The notes under the pieces are model-generated. The model searched no databases and had not been told where the DNA came from. It saw nothing but the letters and a program-made list of their open reading frames with translations. Shown piece after piece: positions 49,990 to 57,660 of a stretch of 64,000 nt of DNA. This DNA comes from Solirubrobacterales bacterium (GTDB lineage: Bacteria; Actinomycetota; Thermoleophilia; Solirubrobacterales; Solirubrobacteraceae). Location: contig DAHUYQ010000006.1 in NCBI GenBank assembly GCA_027315115.1, positions 1 through 64,000 of the forward strand, in the 5' to 3' direction. Each line of letters opens with the position of its first letter. The stretch's first letter is position 1. The position numbers were made by a program, and so were the translations under genes.

Positions 49990-51651
49990 ATGTCCTCTGC
50001 TACGGGTCCAGAGAGCCTCGCCGCGACGAGCAGCTTCCACGGCGGACGCCTCGTTGCGCGGCGACTGAAGGCACACGGCGTGAGCAAGCTGTTCACGCTC
50101 TCGGGCGGGCACCTCTTCTCCATCTACGACGGCTGCAGAGCAGAGGGGATCGACATCGTCGACGTGCGCCACGAGCAGACTGCCGCGTTCGCCGCCGAGG
50201 GCTGGGCGAAGGTCACGCGCCAGATCGGCGTATGCGCGCTGACGGCGGGGCCTGGCATCACCAACGGCATGAGCGCGATGGCCGGCGCGCAGGCAAACCA
50301 CTCCCCGCTGCTGGTGCTCGGCGGTCGCGCCCCGGCGCTGCGCTGGGGACAGGGCTCGTTGCAGGAGATTGACCACGTGCCGTTCGCCGCGCCTCTGTGC
50401 AAGTCGGCCGCGACGGCGCAGGGCCCCGGCGAGATCCCCGGCCTGGTCGAGCAGGCGATCATGACCGCGCTGGCGCCCCACAGCGGAGCGGCGTTCGTGG
50501 ACTTTCCCCTCGACCACGTCTTCACCGAGGCGGAGGAAGGCGATTTCGACGGCGCGGGGGCGCCCGTGGCGCCGCGAGTCGACGCGGCCGCGATCGAGGC
50601 GGCCGGCGCGCTGCTCGCCGGCGCGCAGCGGCCCGTGGTGATGGCCGGCACCGACTTGTATTGGGGACACGGCGAGCAGGCGCTGCTGGCGCTGGCGGAG
50701 ACCCTCCGCATCCCGGTCTTCGTGAATGGCCTGGCGCGCGGCTGCGTGCCCGCCGACCACGAGCTGTTCTTCTCCCGCGCGCGCAGCGCCGGCCTGCAGG
50801 GCGCCGACGTCGCGCTGGTGATCGGCGTGCCGATGGACTTCAGGCTCGCCTTCGGCGCCGCGTTCGGGCCGGAGACGCAGATCGTCGCGATCGACTGCGC
50901 TCAGCCGGAGCGGCCGCATCCCCGCCCCGTCGCGGCCGAGCTCTACGGCGACATCGCCCATACGCTCTCCGATCTCACGGTCGCCGCCGGCGGCGCCGCG
51001 CTTGGCGGCCCGGAGTGGGTGGCCGGCCTGCGCGAGATCGAGACCGAGCGCCGCGCCGCCGAGCGGGCGGAGCTGGAGGATGACCGCGCGCCGCTGCACC
51101 CGATGCGGCTCTACAAGGAGCTGGGAGAGACGATCGACCGCGACGCGATCGTGATCGGCGACGGCGGCGACTTCGTCTCCTATGCCGGCAAGGTGATCGA
51201 CAGCTTCGCGCCCGGCTGCTTCCTGGATCCCGGGCCATTCGGCTGCCTCGGCTCGGGGCCGGGATATGCGCTGGCGGCGAAGCTCGCGCACCCCGACCGG
51301 CAGGTCGTGCTGATGATGGGCGACGGCGCCTTCGGCTTCGCCGGCATGGAGTTCGACACGCTCGCGCGCCACGGCGTCAACGTGGTCGCGGTGATGGGCA
51401 ACAACGGGATCTGGGCGCTGGAGAAGCACCCGATGGAGTTCCTCTACGGCTACTCGGTCGCCGCCGAGCTGCGGCCCGGCACCCGCTACGACAAGGTCGT
51501 GGAGGCGCTCGGCTGCCACGGCGAGCTGGTGGAGCGGCCGGCCGACCTGAAGCCGGCGCTCGCGCGCGCGTTCGAGTCCGGCAAGCCGGCGCTCGTGAAC
51601 GTGCTCACGGACCCGGACGTGGTCTACCCGCGCAAGTCGAACCTGGCCTGA
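49990..51651 (+). CDS. Thiamine-diphosphate enzyme, acetolactate synthase-like
   Basis: The 553-aa protein has the catalytic Glu in [19 protein letters not shown], a central domain and the ThDP/Mg motif [19 protein letters not shown] then [10 protein letters not shown]. It belongs to the acetolactate synthase/oxalyl-CoA decarboxylase superfamily. No small ALS subunit or ilv gene is adjacent, so another decarboxylase or carboligase activity is as likely as acetolactate synthesis. Confidence 0.82.
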   Translation: MSSATGPESLAATSSFHGGRLVARRLKAHGVSKLFTLSGGHLFSIYDGCRAEGIDIVDVRHEQTAAFAAEGWAKVTRQIGVCALTAGPGITNGMSAMAGAQANHSPLLVLGGRAPALRWGQGSLQEIDHVPFAAPLCKSAATAQGPGEIPGLVEQAIMTALAPHSGAAFVDFPLDHVFTEAEEGDFDGAGAPVAPRVDAAAIEAAGALLAGAQRPVVMAGTDLYWGHGEQALLALAETLRIPVFVNGLARGCVPADHELFFSRARSAGLQGADVALVIGVPMDFRLAFGAAFGPETQIVAIDCAQPERPHPRPVAAELYGDIAHTLSDLTVAAGGAALGGPEWVAGLREIETERRAAERAELEDDRAPLHPMRLYKELGETIDRDAIVIGDGGDFVSYAGKVIDSFAPGCFLDPGPFGCLGSGPGYALAAKLAHPDRQVVLMMGDGAFGFAGMEFDTLARHGVNVVAVMGNNGIWALEKHPMEFLYGYSVAAELRPGTRYDKVVEALGCHGELVERPADLKPALARAFESGKPALVNVLTDPDVVYPRKSNLA

Positions 51652-51694
51652 GGGGGCGGGGGTGGCCGGGCGGCCGGCCGGGTGGGCCCGGGGC

Positions 51695-52615
51695 TCAGCC
51701 GAGCCCGGCGAGCCGCAGGACCCCGCCGCGCAGGATGTCGTGCTCTGAGACCTCGACCGCCTGCAGGCCAAAGGCGTCCAACGCCTCGCCCAGCAGGATC
51801 ATTCCCGCGACGATCGTCGGGGCGCGGTCGGGGTGGAGCCCGGCCACTTTCCGGCGCTGCTCTTCGTCCATCTGAGACAGGCGGGCGAGCAGGCTCTCGA
51901 CGGTCGCGCGCCGGAGGTCGTAGCCGTGGACCCGGGCGGGGTCGTAGGGGTCAAGCGCCTGGTCGATCGCGGCCGCCGAGGTGGCGGTGCCTGCGACGGC
52001 GATGCCGCGCCTCACCGATGTGCGGACTGCCGCCGGCAGGCCGGCTTGGAAGGTCTGCGCGACGTCCGCTCTGAGCGCCCGCAGCTCGTCTGGCAGCGGC
52101 GGGTCGTTGTCGATGTGGCGCTCGCTCATGCGCACCACGCCGGCCTGCAGCGAGGTGTGGAACGTGGGCGTGTGATCGTGGCCGACGACGAACTCGGTCG
52201 AGCCGCCGCCGATGTCGATCACGACGCCGGGCTCCGGGGTCGGCGGACGGCCGCTGGTGGCGCCGAGGAAGGTGAGCTGCGCCTCTTCGTCGCCGGTGAG
52301 GACCTTCGCGTCCAGCCCGAGCGCCCGCACCCGCTCGCTGAAATCCCGGCCGTTGACGGCGTCCCTGACGGCCGAGGTGAGCACCGCGATGTTGCGCTCG
52401 CAGCCGAGGCGGTCGATCGTCTCGCGGTAGCCGGCGAGGACCTCGAACGTGCGGTCCGCGGCATCCTGCGAGAGCCTGCCCTGCGCATCGACGCCGTGGC
52501 CGAGCCGCGTGACGACCGAGCGGCGCTCCAGCTCGCTGACCGCGCCGTCGGCGCCGACCTCGGCCACCAGCAGCCTGATCGAGTTGCTGCCTATGTCGAC
52601 GACGGCGACGCGCAT
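51695..52615 (-). CDS. ppx: Exopolyphosphatase/guanosine pentaphosphatase
   Basis: The 306-aa protein of the Ppx/GppA family opens AVVDIGSNSIRLLVAEVG and carries the second phosphate loop VVIDIGGGSTEFVVG and AVAGTATSAAAIDQAL. It corresponds to the short actinobacterial Ppx type. It hydrolyses polyphosphate or pppGpp. Its start faces tRNA-fMet. Confidence 0.92.
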   Translation of the reverse strand: MRVAVVDIGSNSIRLLVAEVGADGAVSELERRSVVTRLGHGVDAQGRLSQDAADRTFEVLAGYRETIDRLGCERNIAVLTSAVRDAVNGRDFSERVRALGLDAKVLTGDEEAQLTFLGATSGRPPTPEPGVVIDIGGGSTEFVVGHDHTPTFHTSLQAGVVRMSERHIDNDPPLPDELRALRADVAQTFQAGLPAAVRTSVRRGIAVAGTATSAAAIDQALDPYDPARVHGYDLRRATVESLLARLSQMDEEQRRKVAGLHPDRAPTIVAGMILLGEALDAFGLQAVEVSEHDILRGGVLRLAGLG

Positions 52616-52655
52616 GTCGGCGCATCGTAAGGCAGGCTGAGGCGGCGATCGTTGC

Positions 52656-52661
52656 TAGAAT
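52656..52661 (+). promoter_or_regulatory. Putative -10 box of tRNA-fMet
   Basis: TAGAAT ends 11 nt before the first tRNA base. Confidence 0.4.
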
Positions 52662-52672
52662 GATTGGTCCGC

Positions 52673-52744
<72 letters not shown>

Positions 52745-52746
<2 letters not shown>

Positions 52747-52794
52747 CTTCGCGAAAACCGCTCTACAGAGCGGTTTTCGTCGTTCTTGGGCGCG
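52745..52794. repeat. Island boundary repeat, left (attL-like)
   Basis: This 50-bp segment, starting with the last two bases of tRNA-fMet and including its terminator, is repeated perfectly at 57199-57248. Weaker similarity continues on both sides, including the GCCGTGGGTACC block about 20 bp downstream. Confidence 0.8.
52751..52780 (+). terminator. Intrinsic terminator of tRNA-fMet
   Basis: AAAACCGCTC-TACA-GAGCGGTTTT is a perfect 10-bp stem, extendable at the base, with a T tract. The identical hairpin is repeated at 57205-57234. Confidence 0.85.
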
Positions 52795-53015
52795 CCTCCC
52801 AGCGGCGATGTTGGCCGTGGGTACCACTCGTGGGTACCAAACGAAGCCCAGAATGTGCGCCTGTGGCCCACTTGGGTGCCTCAAAAGCACCGCTGCGCTC
52901 ACGTGGCAGCTCTGGTCATGTGGGAGGCAACGAAGAACAGGAGCTCGCCGATGTCGCGTTTCTATTCCCCGCCTGTAGTTGGCGGAACGTCTAGGTGGCA
53001 TCCGACGCAAGGCTA
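52795..53015. other. Non-coding left arm of the island
   Basis: Apart from a doubled CGTGGGTACC unit about 20-45 bp in, I see no promoter, RNA or credible coding frame in this 221-bp stretch before the AbiEi operator. Confidence 0.4.
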
Positions 53016-53135
53016 TTCTTCAGATGAACGTTGCACGCCTAGTCTATAATCTATGTAACGTTCATCTGAAGAAAAGCCTGCTTTCCCCGCGCGGCCTGCT
53101 TTCCCCGCGCGCAAGCCGCGCAACGTTCATCTGAA
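53016..53135 (+). promoter_or_regulatory. Promoter with three operator copies for the AbiEi-like operon
   Basis: TTCTTCAGATGAACGTT (53016-53032) and its exact complement (53057-53073) form a 17-bp inverted repeat around a consensus TATAAT (53045-53050). A third half-site AACGTTCATCTGAA lies at 53122-53135, just before the ATG. Characterised AbiEi antitoxins bind inverted repeats upstream of their own gene and repress it, so autoregulation is very likely. Confidence 0.75.
53076..53111. repeat. 18-bp tandem duplication in the leader
   Basis: GCCTGCTTTCCCCGCGCG occurs twice head to tail between the inverted-repeat operator and the third half-site. It alters the spacing between operators by 18 bp. 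Confidence 0.8.
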
Positions 53136-53140
53136 AAACC

Positions 53141-53971
53141 ATGGCCAGAGGTAGACCCCCAGGCAGCGCATTCGAGAGCTCAGTCCTCCAGCGATTGCGC
53201 GAGGAGCGGCGCAGCACGCTCGACCTGCGCATGGACGGCGCGTGGTTGGCTTCGCTCTCCAAGAACATCCCCGACAGCATCCATCAGATGCGCAAGCGCG
53301 GCACCCTCAGGACACTGCAGCGTGGTCGCTACCTCGTTGCGAGCGACCCCGGCGCGGCGTGTCCAAGGCTCGATGATCTCGATCCCGTAGCCGACGCCGT
53401 GCTCGCCCGACTGAACATCGACTACTACATATCCTGGCACTCGGCGCTCTGGCACTACGGCCTCCTCGACCAGCAGTCCCGCCGCGTGTACGTGGCGGTC
53501 ACCGCGCGCAAGCGTCCGGTGACGCTCGGCCTCGCAAGCGTCCGTTTTGTGACCGTGACCGCCCGCAAGTTCTTCGGACGTACCCCTGCGCAGGAGTTCG
53601 AGTGGCCGGTGTGGATGGCGAGCGTCGAGAAGGCGCTGATCGACTCCTTCGATCGGCCACGTATTGCCGCGCCTCTGCCCGTGATCGCCAACGCGCTGCG
53701 AATTGCCCACCGCGACGGTCTTCTGGACCCGGAGCGTCTGGTCGCCGACGCGATCCGCTTTGGCAGTCCCAACCTCAACCGCCGGCTCGGATTCTTCATG
53801 GACCTCTACGACATCCCTGGCGTCGCGCCGCTTGCACTGCGTCTCGGACGCTCCTACGCTGTGCCGCTGGCCCCCGGCGGCCTCCCACAAGAGGAGCGCC
53901 TGCGCGTCAACCGTCGCTGGCGCGTCTACGAGGATCCGGCGATCATTGGCACAGCTCTGGAGCTGAAGTGA
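53141..53971 (+). CDS. AbiEi-family antitoxin-like protein (type IV TA)
   Basis: The 276-aa protein has an N-terminal winged-helix part (SIHQMRKRGTLRTLQRGRYL) and the AbiEi core: YYISWHSALWHYGLLDQQSR, then KFFGRTPAQEF and VASVEKALIDSFDRP-like blocks. AbiEi antitoxins repress their operon and block phosphorylation-type toxicity of AbiEii. Here the gene downstream is not an AbiEii but an unfamiliar, frameshifted gene. Confidence 0.75.
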   Translation: MARGRPPGSAFESSVLQRLREERRSTLDLRMDGAWLASLSKNIPDSIHQMRKRGTLRTLQRGRYLVASDPGAACPRLDDLDPVADAVLARLNIDYYISWHSALWHYGLLDQQSRRVYVAVTARKRPVTLGLASVRFVTVTARKFFGRTPAQEFEWPVWMASVEKALIDSFDRPRIAAPLPVIANALRIAHRDGLLDPERLVADAIRFGSPNLNRRLGFFMDLYDIPGVAPLALRLGRSYAVPLAPGGLPQEERLRVNRRWRVYEDPAIIGTALELK

Positions 53972-55149
53972 GCAGCCGATGAGCAATGGCCCAGTCACTA
54001 CCGAGGGCATCTTGGAAGCCGCGAGCTCGATGACTGGGACAGAACGCTCCAAGACGTCAGGGCGAGCGTGGAAGTGTGGACGCCTCGCGATGACGAGATC
54101 GCCATGTTGTGGGCGGCGCTGATCCTGCTCCGCGAAACCAATCCAGCGTCGCCACCTACGCTGCCCGCCGAAGCATCGATGCTCTACTCCGGCCAGCTGA
54201 ACGCTCAGCTGGATCACATCGAGGCCGACCCATTCGATGGACAAGCTTCACGGGCAACGATGTTCAAGAGAAGGCTGCCGTTATTCGGACGGCCATCGCG
54301 ACCGCAAGAGACGCGGTTGACAAACAACGGATACAGCTGACGGCGGAAGCCCCCCTATCAGGGCAGCGGATCGATCGCTGCCAAGAGTTGGCATGGCAAG
54401 CCTTCACAGAAGGCAATCCGCTTCGCACACGATTGCAAGATATGGGTACGTTGGAGATCGAGGAGGACGAAGACGCCTTGTCGCGCCCTCGAGTCGGCCG
54501 GCCGGTTCCCAAGGAGGCGTTTACCGACCAGGGCCGGTTCGGCGTCGACGCAGACGCCAGGTCTTTGGGGCGACGGGCCGCAGCTCGCCAACAAGGATGG
54601 CTCTACCGAGAACTTGCGAACATTGAGCAGCTCATTGAAGTCCGCGACACCGTCGCGAGCGCGATAAGTGACGCCATCGAGGACTTGCGCAACAACGGAA
54701 GCAAAGCCGACGTCGTCATCTTGCCCAACGGCTTCATCCCGGAGGGGCTCACCGATGACCCGGCGTTCACATGGACCTCGATCAACACACAAGAGCTGGG
54801 GCGCCTCGGTGACATATCGGTTACCGGAGTTGCTCCCCGGGACGCAGAGTTCGTAGTCGTCTGTGACCTCTCCCGCAGCGTACGCATCCGGGAGCAAAAG
54901 CGTCCAGGCGACAGCATCCCAATGGTGCTCGAGGTCAAACCAATCAACGCCAAGCGGGCCGCGGAGATGCTCGACACCGGACTTGCCCAAGTCGCTTCGC
55001 ACCAAACGCGCGATGAAGCCATTGCCGAGCTTCAGAGCCTCCGCGTAGAAGTGCTCGCCGACGTCGACTATTACGCGTCGGGAATTCACGTGAACCGCGC
55101 CGTGCGTCTCATCTCAATCAGGGATCCCCACGAGCGAAACGGCCCGTAG
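53968..55149 (+). pseudogene. Frameshifted partner of the AbiEi-like gene, unknown family
   Basis: Coding-like sequence runs in two frames. GTG at 53968 overlaps the AbiEi stop (GTGA) but shifts within 12 nt into a frame reading WPSHYRGHLGSRELDDWDRT and on to EADPFDG at about 54240. From there the other frame continues TSFTGNDVQEKAAVIRTAIA to 55149. One added base near 54239 (GATGGACA to GATGGGACA) joins the parts smoothly. The C-terminal half (VVILPNGFIPEGLTDDPAF, MVLEVKPINAK) is a compact alpha/beta domain I do not recognise. Confidence 0.55.
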
Positions 55150-55254
55150 GCGACGGCGAGAATGCTTCGCTGAGGAAGCAAGCATGCGATCGGTCTGGCT
55201 GTCTGTGGTGCCAGAAAGCGGTCGGGAGCGGCACGAGCTACATCGGCACAGCGG

Positions 55255-56127
55255 TCAGTTCTCGTTCGTGAGAGCGAGCACCAGCTGGGAGACCTCGTAC
55301 CGGTCGCCTGGGTTGCACCGGGCGACGCGTTGCTCGGTGTCGTCGAGCGCTGTGACGAACGCGTAGCGCCTGCGGATGTTGCTGAGCCATACCTCCGGTT
55401 CGACGGGCCGCGTCAGGAGTCCGATGTCCTCCGGCGGCAGCGATTTCGCGTCGACGTCCGCGATTATCTCTGCGGGATCGAAGGGTCGCTGGCCGAGGCC
55501 GTCGTCGACGACGTCGTGCCAGACCTTCAGGACGAGCAGTCTGCGGATCTGCGTCTCCTCGAGGGCGCCGCGGCCGAAGAGGTCGAGGTCGTAGAGGTCC
55601 CTCAGCTTGCGACGCCGGCGCCACGCGGCGAGCTTCTCGGCGAGCGACTCCTCCAGTGCCGGCGCGGGAATCGCTGGGGGTGTGAACTCGTAGCCGGCGT
55701 GTACGGCGAGTTCGACTGGCGTGGAGGGCTTAGTGGGCAGCCATAGCTTGCGGGGTGAGATCTCGACGCGGGCTGGGATGGCTGGGCGGCCGAGGGGTGT
55801 GTCGACGATCAGCTTCGCGCGGGTGGCCTCGCGCTCGGCGAGGCTGAAGCGGACGTCGAACAGCTCGGCGCCGTCGAGCGTGTCGAGGAGGAACTCCGCG
55901 GTCTCGAGGTCCGGTGTGGCGAAGTCCAGGTCTGTGGAGAAGCGGCCCGCGTTGCCTGCGCGCAGCTTGCGCAGCGAGGTGCCGCCCTTGAGCACGATGC
56001 CGAGCTCGAATGCGCCCTGGTCGTGGAGGTGCTTGAGCGCGTAGTCCTGGGCGACGTCGAGCAGAGCGGGATCGCGCATGCCGCTGCGGCCCTGGAAGTG
56101 GCGTGCGAGATAGCCCTGGGTGATCAT
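55255..56127 (-). CDS. AbiEii nucleotidyltransferase toxin
   Basis: The 290-aa protein has the DUF1814 nucleotidyltransferase signature: IVLKGGTSLRKL near residue 45 and the metal motif STDLDF near 64, then EKLAAWRRRRKLRDLYDLDL. AbiEii and MenT enzymes transfer nucleotides to targets such as tRNA acceptor ends and stop translation. Its ATG overlaps the antitoxin stop (ATGA). The pair appears complete. Confidence 0.85.
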   Translation of the reverse strand: MITQGYLARHFQGRSGMRDPALLDVAQDYALKHLHDQGAFELGIVLKGGTSLRKLRAGNAGRFSTDLDFATPDLETAEFLLDTLDGAELFDVRFSLAEREATRAKLIVDTPLGRPAIPARVEISPRKLWLPTKPSTPVELAVHAGYEFTPPAIPAPALEESLAEKLAAWRRRRKLRDLYDLDLFGRGALEETQIRRLLVLKVWHDVVDDGLGQRPFDPAEIIADVDAKSLPPEDIGLLTRPVEPEVWLSNIRRRYAFVTALDDTEQRVARCNPGDRYEVSQLVLALTNEN

Positions 56128-56915
56128 CGCTGTGGGAGTAGCGAGTCGTAGACGTGCCAGCGTCTGCTCCACTGCGCCCGGCGATCGCGAGGCCCGAGAA
56201 ACGTGACGGGGAGCCGGGCGGGGAGCAGCGTCTCGATCTCCTCGGCGATCTCGTCGCGGCCGGCCCATTCGGCTAGGTAGCCGAGCCGTACGAGCGTGGA
56301 GATACGCCGCCCTGCTGCCTCCCGCAGCAGGTCTTCCGCCTTGGCGGCTCGGAATGTCCCGGCGAGCCAATCGTCGGCGTTGCCCCAATTGCCCTGCGCC
56401 GCCGGACGCTCGGCGGCGGCGACGAGGACGGTCGCCTCCGTCCATACGGGCAATCCCCGAACGGTCTTGGTCGGCAGGCGCCAGTCGAAGGTGACCGTGC
56501 GGACGCCCAGCGACGGTGGCGGGCGCCAGTCCCGCCGGTGTGCGAGCACCGGGCGGTCCGGCTGGTGGGATGAGTGGCCGAGCTCCCAGACAGCCGACTC
56601 GAACGCGACTGCGACGGGAGCGTCCGGGCTGTGCGCGAGCAGCGCGCGCAACTCGATCCACGGGTCACCCGCCCGGTAGCGGCCGGCTCGGGCGGCCGGC
56701 GCGAACTCCCAGGCGCCGCGTGTACGTAGGGGCAGAAGCCAGCCTAGGCGGACCAGGCGCTCGGCCGCCGCCTCGGGCTGCAGAGACATCTGAGCCCGCG
56801 CAAGGATCTCCGTGAGGAGCGATCGCGTGACCACGGCAGGCTGGCGCAGCTCCAGCTCCTCGAGGATGGGAGCGAGGCGCGCCGACACTGGTCGTGTTTG
56901 CATTTGCGCGTCCAT
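56124..56915 (-). CDS. AbiEi antitoxin
   Basis: The 263-aa protein has an N-terminal winged helix (QPAVVTRSLLTEILARAQMS region) and an AbiEi-type C-terminal domain (PVAVAFESAVWELGHSSHQP, VRTVTFDWRLPTKTVRGLPV). It is first in the operon with the AbiEii gene. TATGAT lies 6 nt before the ATG, so it is probably transcribed leaderless. It differs markedly from the AbiEi-like protein 3 kb away, so the two are not recent duplicates. Confidence 0.82.
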   Translation of the reverse strand: MDAQMQTRPVSARLAPILEELELRQPAVVTRSLLTEILARAQMSLQPEAAAERLVRLGWLLPLRTRGAWEFAPAARAGRYRAGDPWIELRALLAHSPDAPVAVAFESAVWELGHSSHQPDRPVLAHRRDWRPPPSLGVRTVTFDWRLPTKTVRGLPVWTEATVLVAAAERPAAQGNWGNADDWLAGTFRAAKAEDLLREAAGRRISTLVRLGYLAEWAGRDEIAEEIETLLPARLPVTFLGPRDRRAQWSRRWHVYDSLLPQR

Positions 56916-56921
56916 AACGTC

Positions 56922-56927
56922 ATCATA
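56922..56927 (-). promoter_or_regulatory. Putative -10 box of the AbiEi/AbiEii operon
   Basis: TATGAT on the minus strand ends 6 nt before the ATG. A short palindrome TACG-A-CGTA lies just upstream and may be an operator half-site. Confidence 0.4.
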
Positions 56928-57038
56928 CTACGTCGTAAACGCCTGGACGCAAAAACCCTTGCTGCGACGTTACCGCCCTTTTGCCGCGCCTGAGACCGGT
57001 CTTTTCTTGGTGCGGCGGCTCGCCCCTCCACAGCGAAC

Positions 57039-57188
57039 TCATGCCGCGCCATCACCAAGCTCCCGCAGCCACCCGACCTCCCGCCCGAGCGGCCACAACT
57101 CCTCGATTCGATGGGCGATGGCTGCTACGATCCGCTTCTCAGCGAGGGTTCCCTGGGCCGCAGGGTCGGTCGCAGGTTTCGGGATCAA
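57039..57188 (-). CDS. Possible short relic gene at the island's right end
   Basis: A 49-residue frame from a TTG reads LAEKRIVAAIAHRIEELWPL and on to a stop at 57039. The amphipathic pattern looks protein-like but no family is recognised and no ribosome-binding site is clear. It may be the tail of a gene cut at the attachment site. Confidence 0.25.
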   Translation of the reverse strand: MIPKPATDPAAQGTLAEKRIVAAIAHRIEELWPLGREVGWLRELGDGAA

Positions 57189-57198
57189 TCCCGCCCCC

Positions 57199-57248
57199 TA
57201 CTTCGCGAAAACCGCTCTACAGAGCGGTTTTCGTCGTTCTTGGGCGCG
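57199..57248. repeat. Island boundary repeat, right (attR-like)
   Basis: Perfect copy of 52745-52794, including the tRNA terminator hairpin. The ~35 bp before it resemble a degenerate tRNA-fMet T arm (GGTCGCAGGTTT, then AATCCCGCCCCC), and GCCGTGGGTACC recurs 17 bp after it. Confidence 0.8.
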
Positions 57249-57270
57249 GCGCTCGGAGGCGATTTTAGCC

Positions 57271-57357
57271 GTGGGTACCGATCCTCGCGTGCGCGCCTTC
57301 CACGAGAGCGCCGAGAAGCTGATGGCCGAGCTGGAGGCCGAAGGCGCCAACTTCTGA
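57271..57357 (+). CDS. Short 3'-end gene remnant next to the right repeat
   Basis: A frame beginning GTGGGTACC encodes 28 residues (FHESAEKLMAELEAEGANF at the end) with normal codon use. It is probably the tail of a gene replaced by the island, or a micro-protein. No ribosome-binding site. Confidence 0.25.
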   Translation: MGTDPRVRAFHESAEKLMAELEAEGANF

Positions 57358-57398
57358 TCGTGCTGAGCGAGCCCGGTGGGCGCGCGCGAGCTGCTGCC

Positions 57399-57647
57399 CT
57401 AAGCGGCTAGCAGCTCGCTTACGAGGTCTGGCTTGAAGTAGCTGGAGTGCGTTCGCTTGATCGTCTCCAGCGAGTCTGCACTGAGAAGCACGACATCGGC
57501 ATCCTGCCGCACGGCGGCTTCCCGCTCGGCCGCGCTGTAGGCGGCCTGTGCGGCCTCGTAGTCGGTGCCGAACTCCTTGACGGTCGTGTGGCCGCTCGCC
57601 ACGTTGCGCGTGACCAGGAAGTGCTTGATCTCGTTGGTGGGGCTCAT
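57399..57647 (-). CDS. Hypothetical 82-aa protein, promoter-proximal region hit by IS
   Basis: The protein reads MSPTNEIKHFLVTRNVASGH, then an Ala/Glu-rich helix and SSYFKPDLVSELLAA. No family recognised. The IS701-family element is inserted 13 bp before its ATG. Removing the element restores an ATGA overlap with the RelA/SpoT-like frame upstream, so it was the downstream gene of that operon. Confidence 0.6.
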   Translation of the reverse strand: MSPTNEIKHFLVTRNVASGHTTVKEFGTDYEAAQAAYSAAEREAAVRQDADVVLLSADSLETIKRTHSSYFKPDLVSELLAA

Positions 57648-57660
57648 TTGCGTTCTCTCT

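Larger units (their letters stand above)
52747..57248. mobile_element. Genomic island at tRNA-fMet carrying two AbiE-type units
   Basis: The region is bounded by the 50-bp direct repeat at 52745 and 57199, the signature of site-specific integration at a tRNA 3' end. The interior has an AbiEi-like operon on the plus strand and an AbiEi/AbiEii pair on the minus strand. It has lower GC in its intergenic parts. No integrase is inside, so the element either lost it or was mobilised in trans. The right copy has a degenerate tRNA-like sequence before it. Confidence 0.65.

Noticed and set aside
57165-57200. A second tRNA-fMet
   Set aside because: Only a degenerate T-arm-like stretch precedes the right boundary repeat; acceptor, D and anticodon arms are missing.
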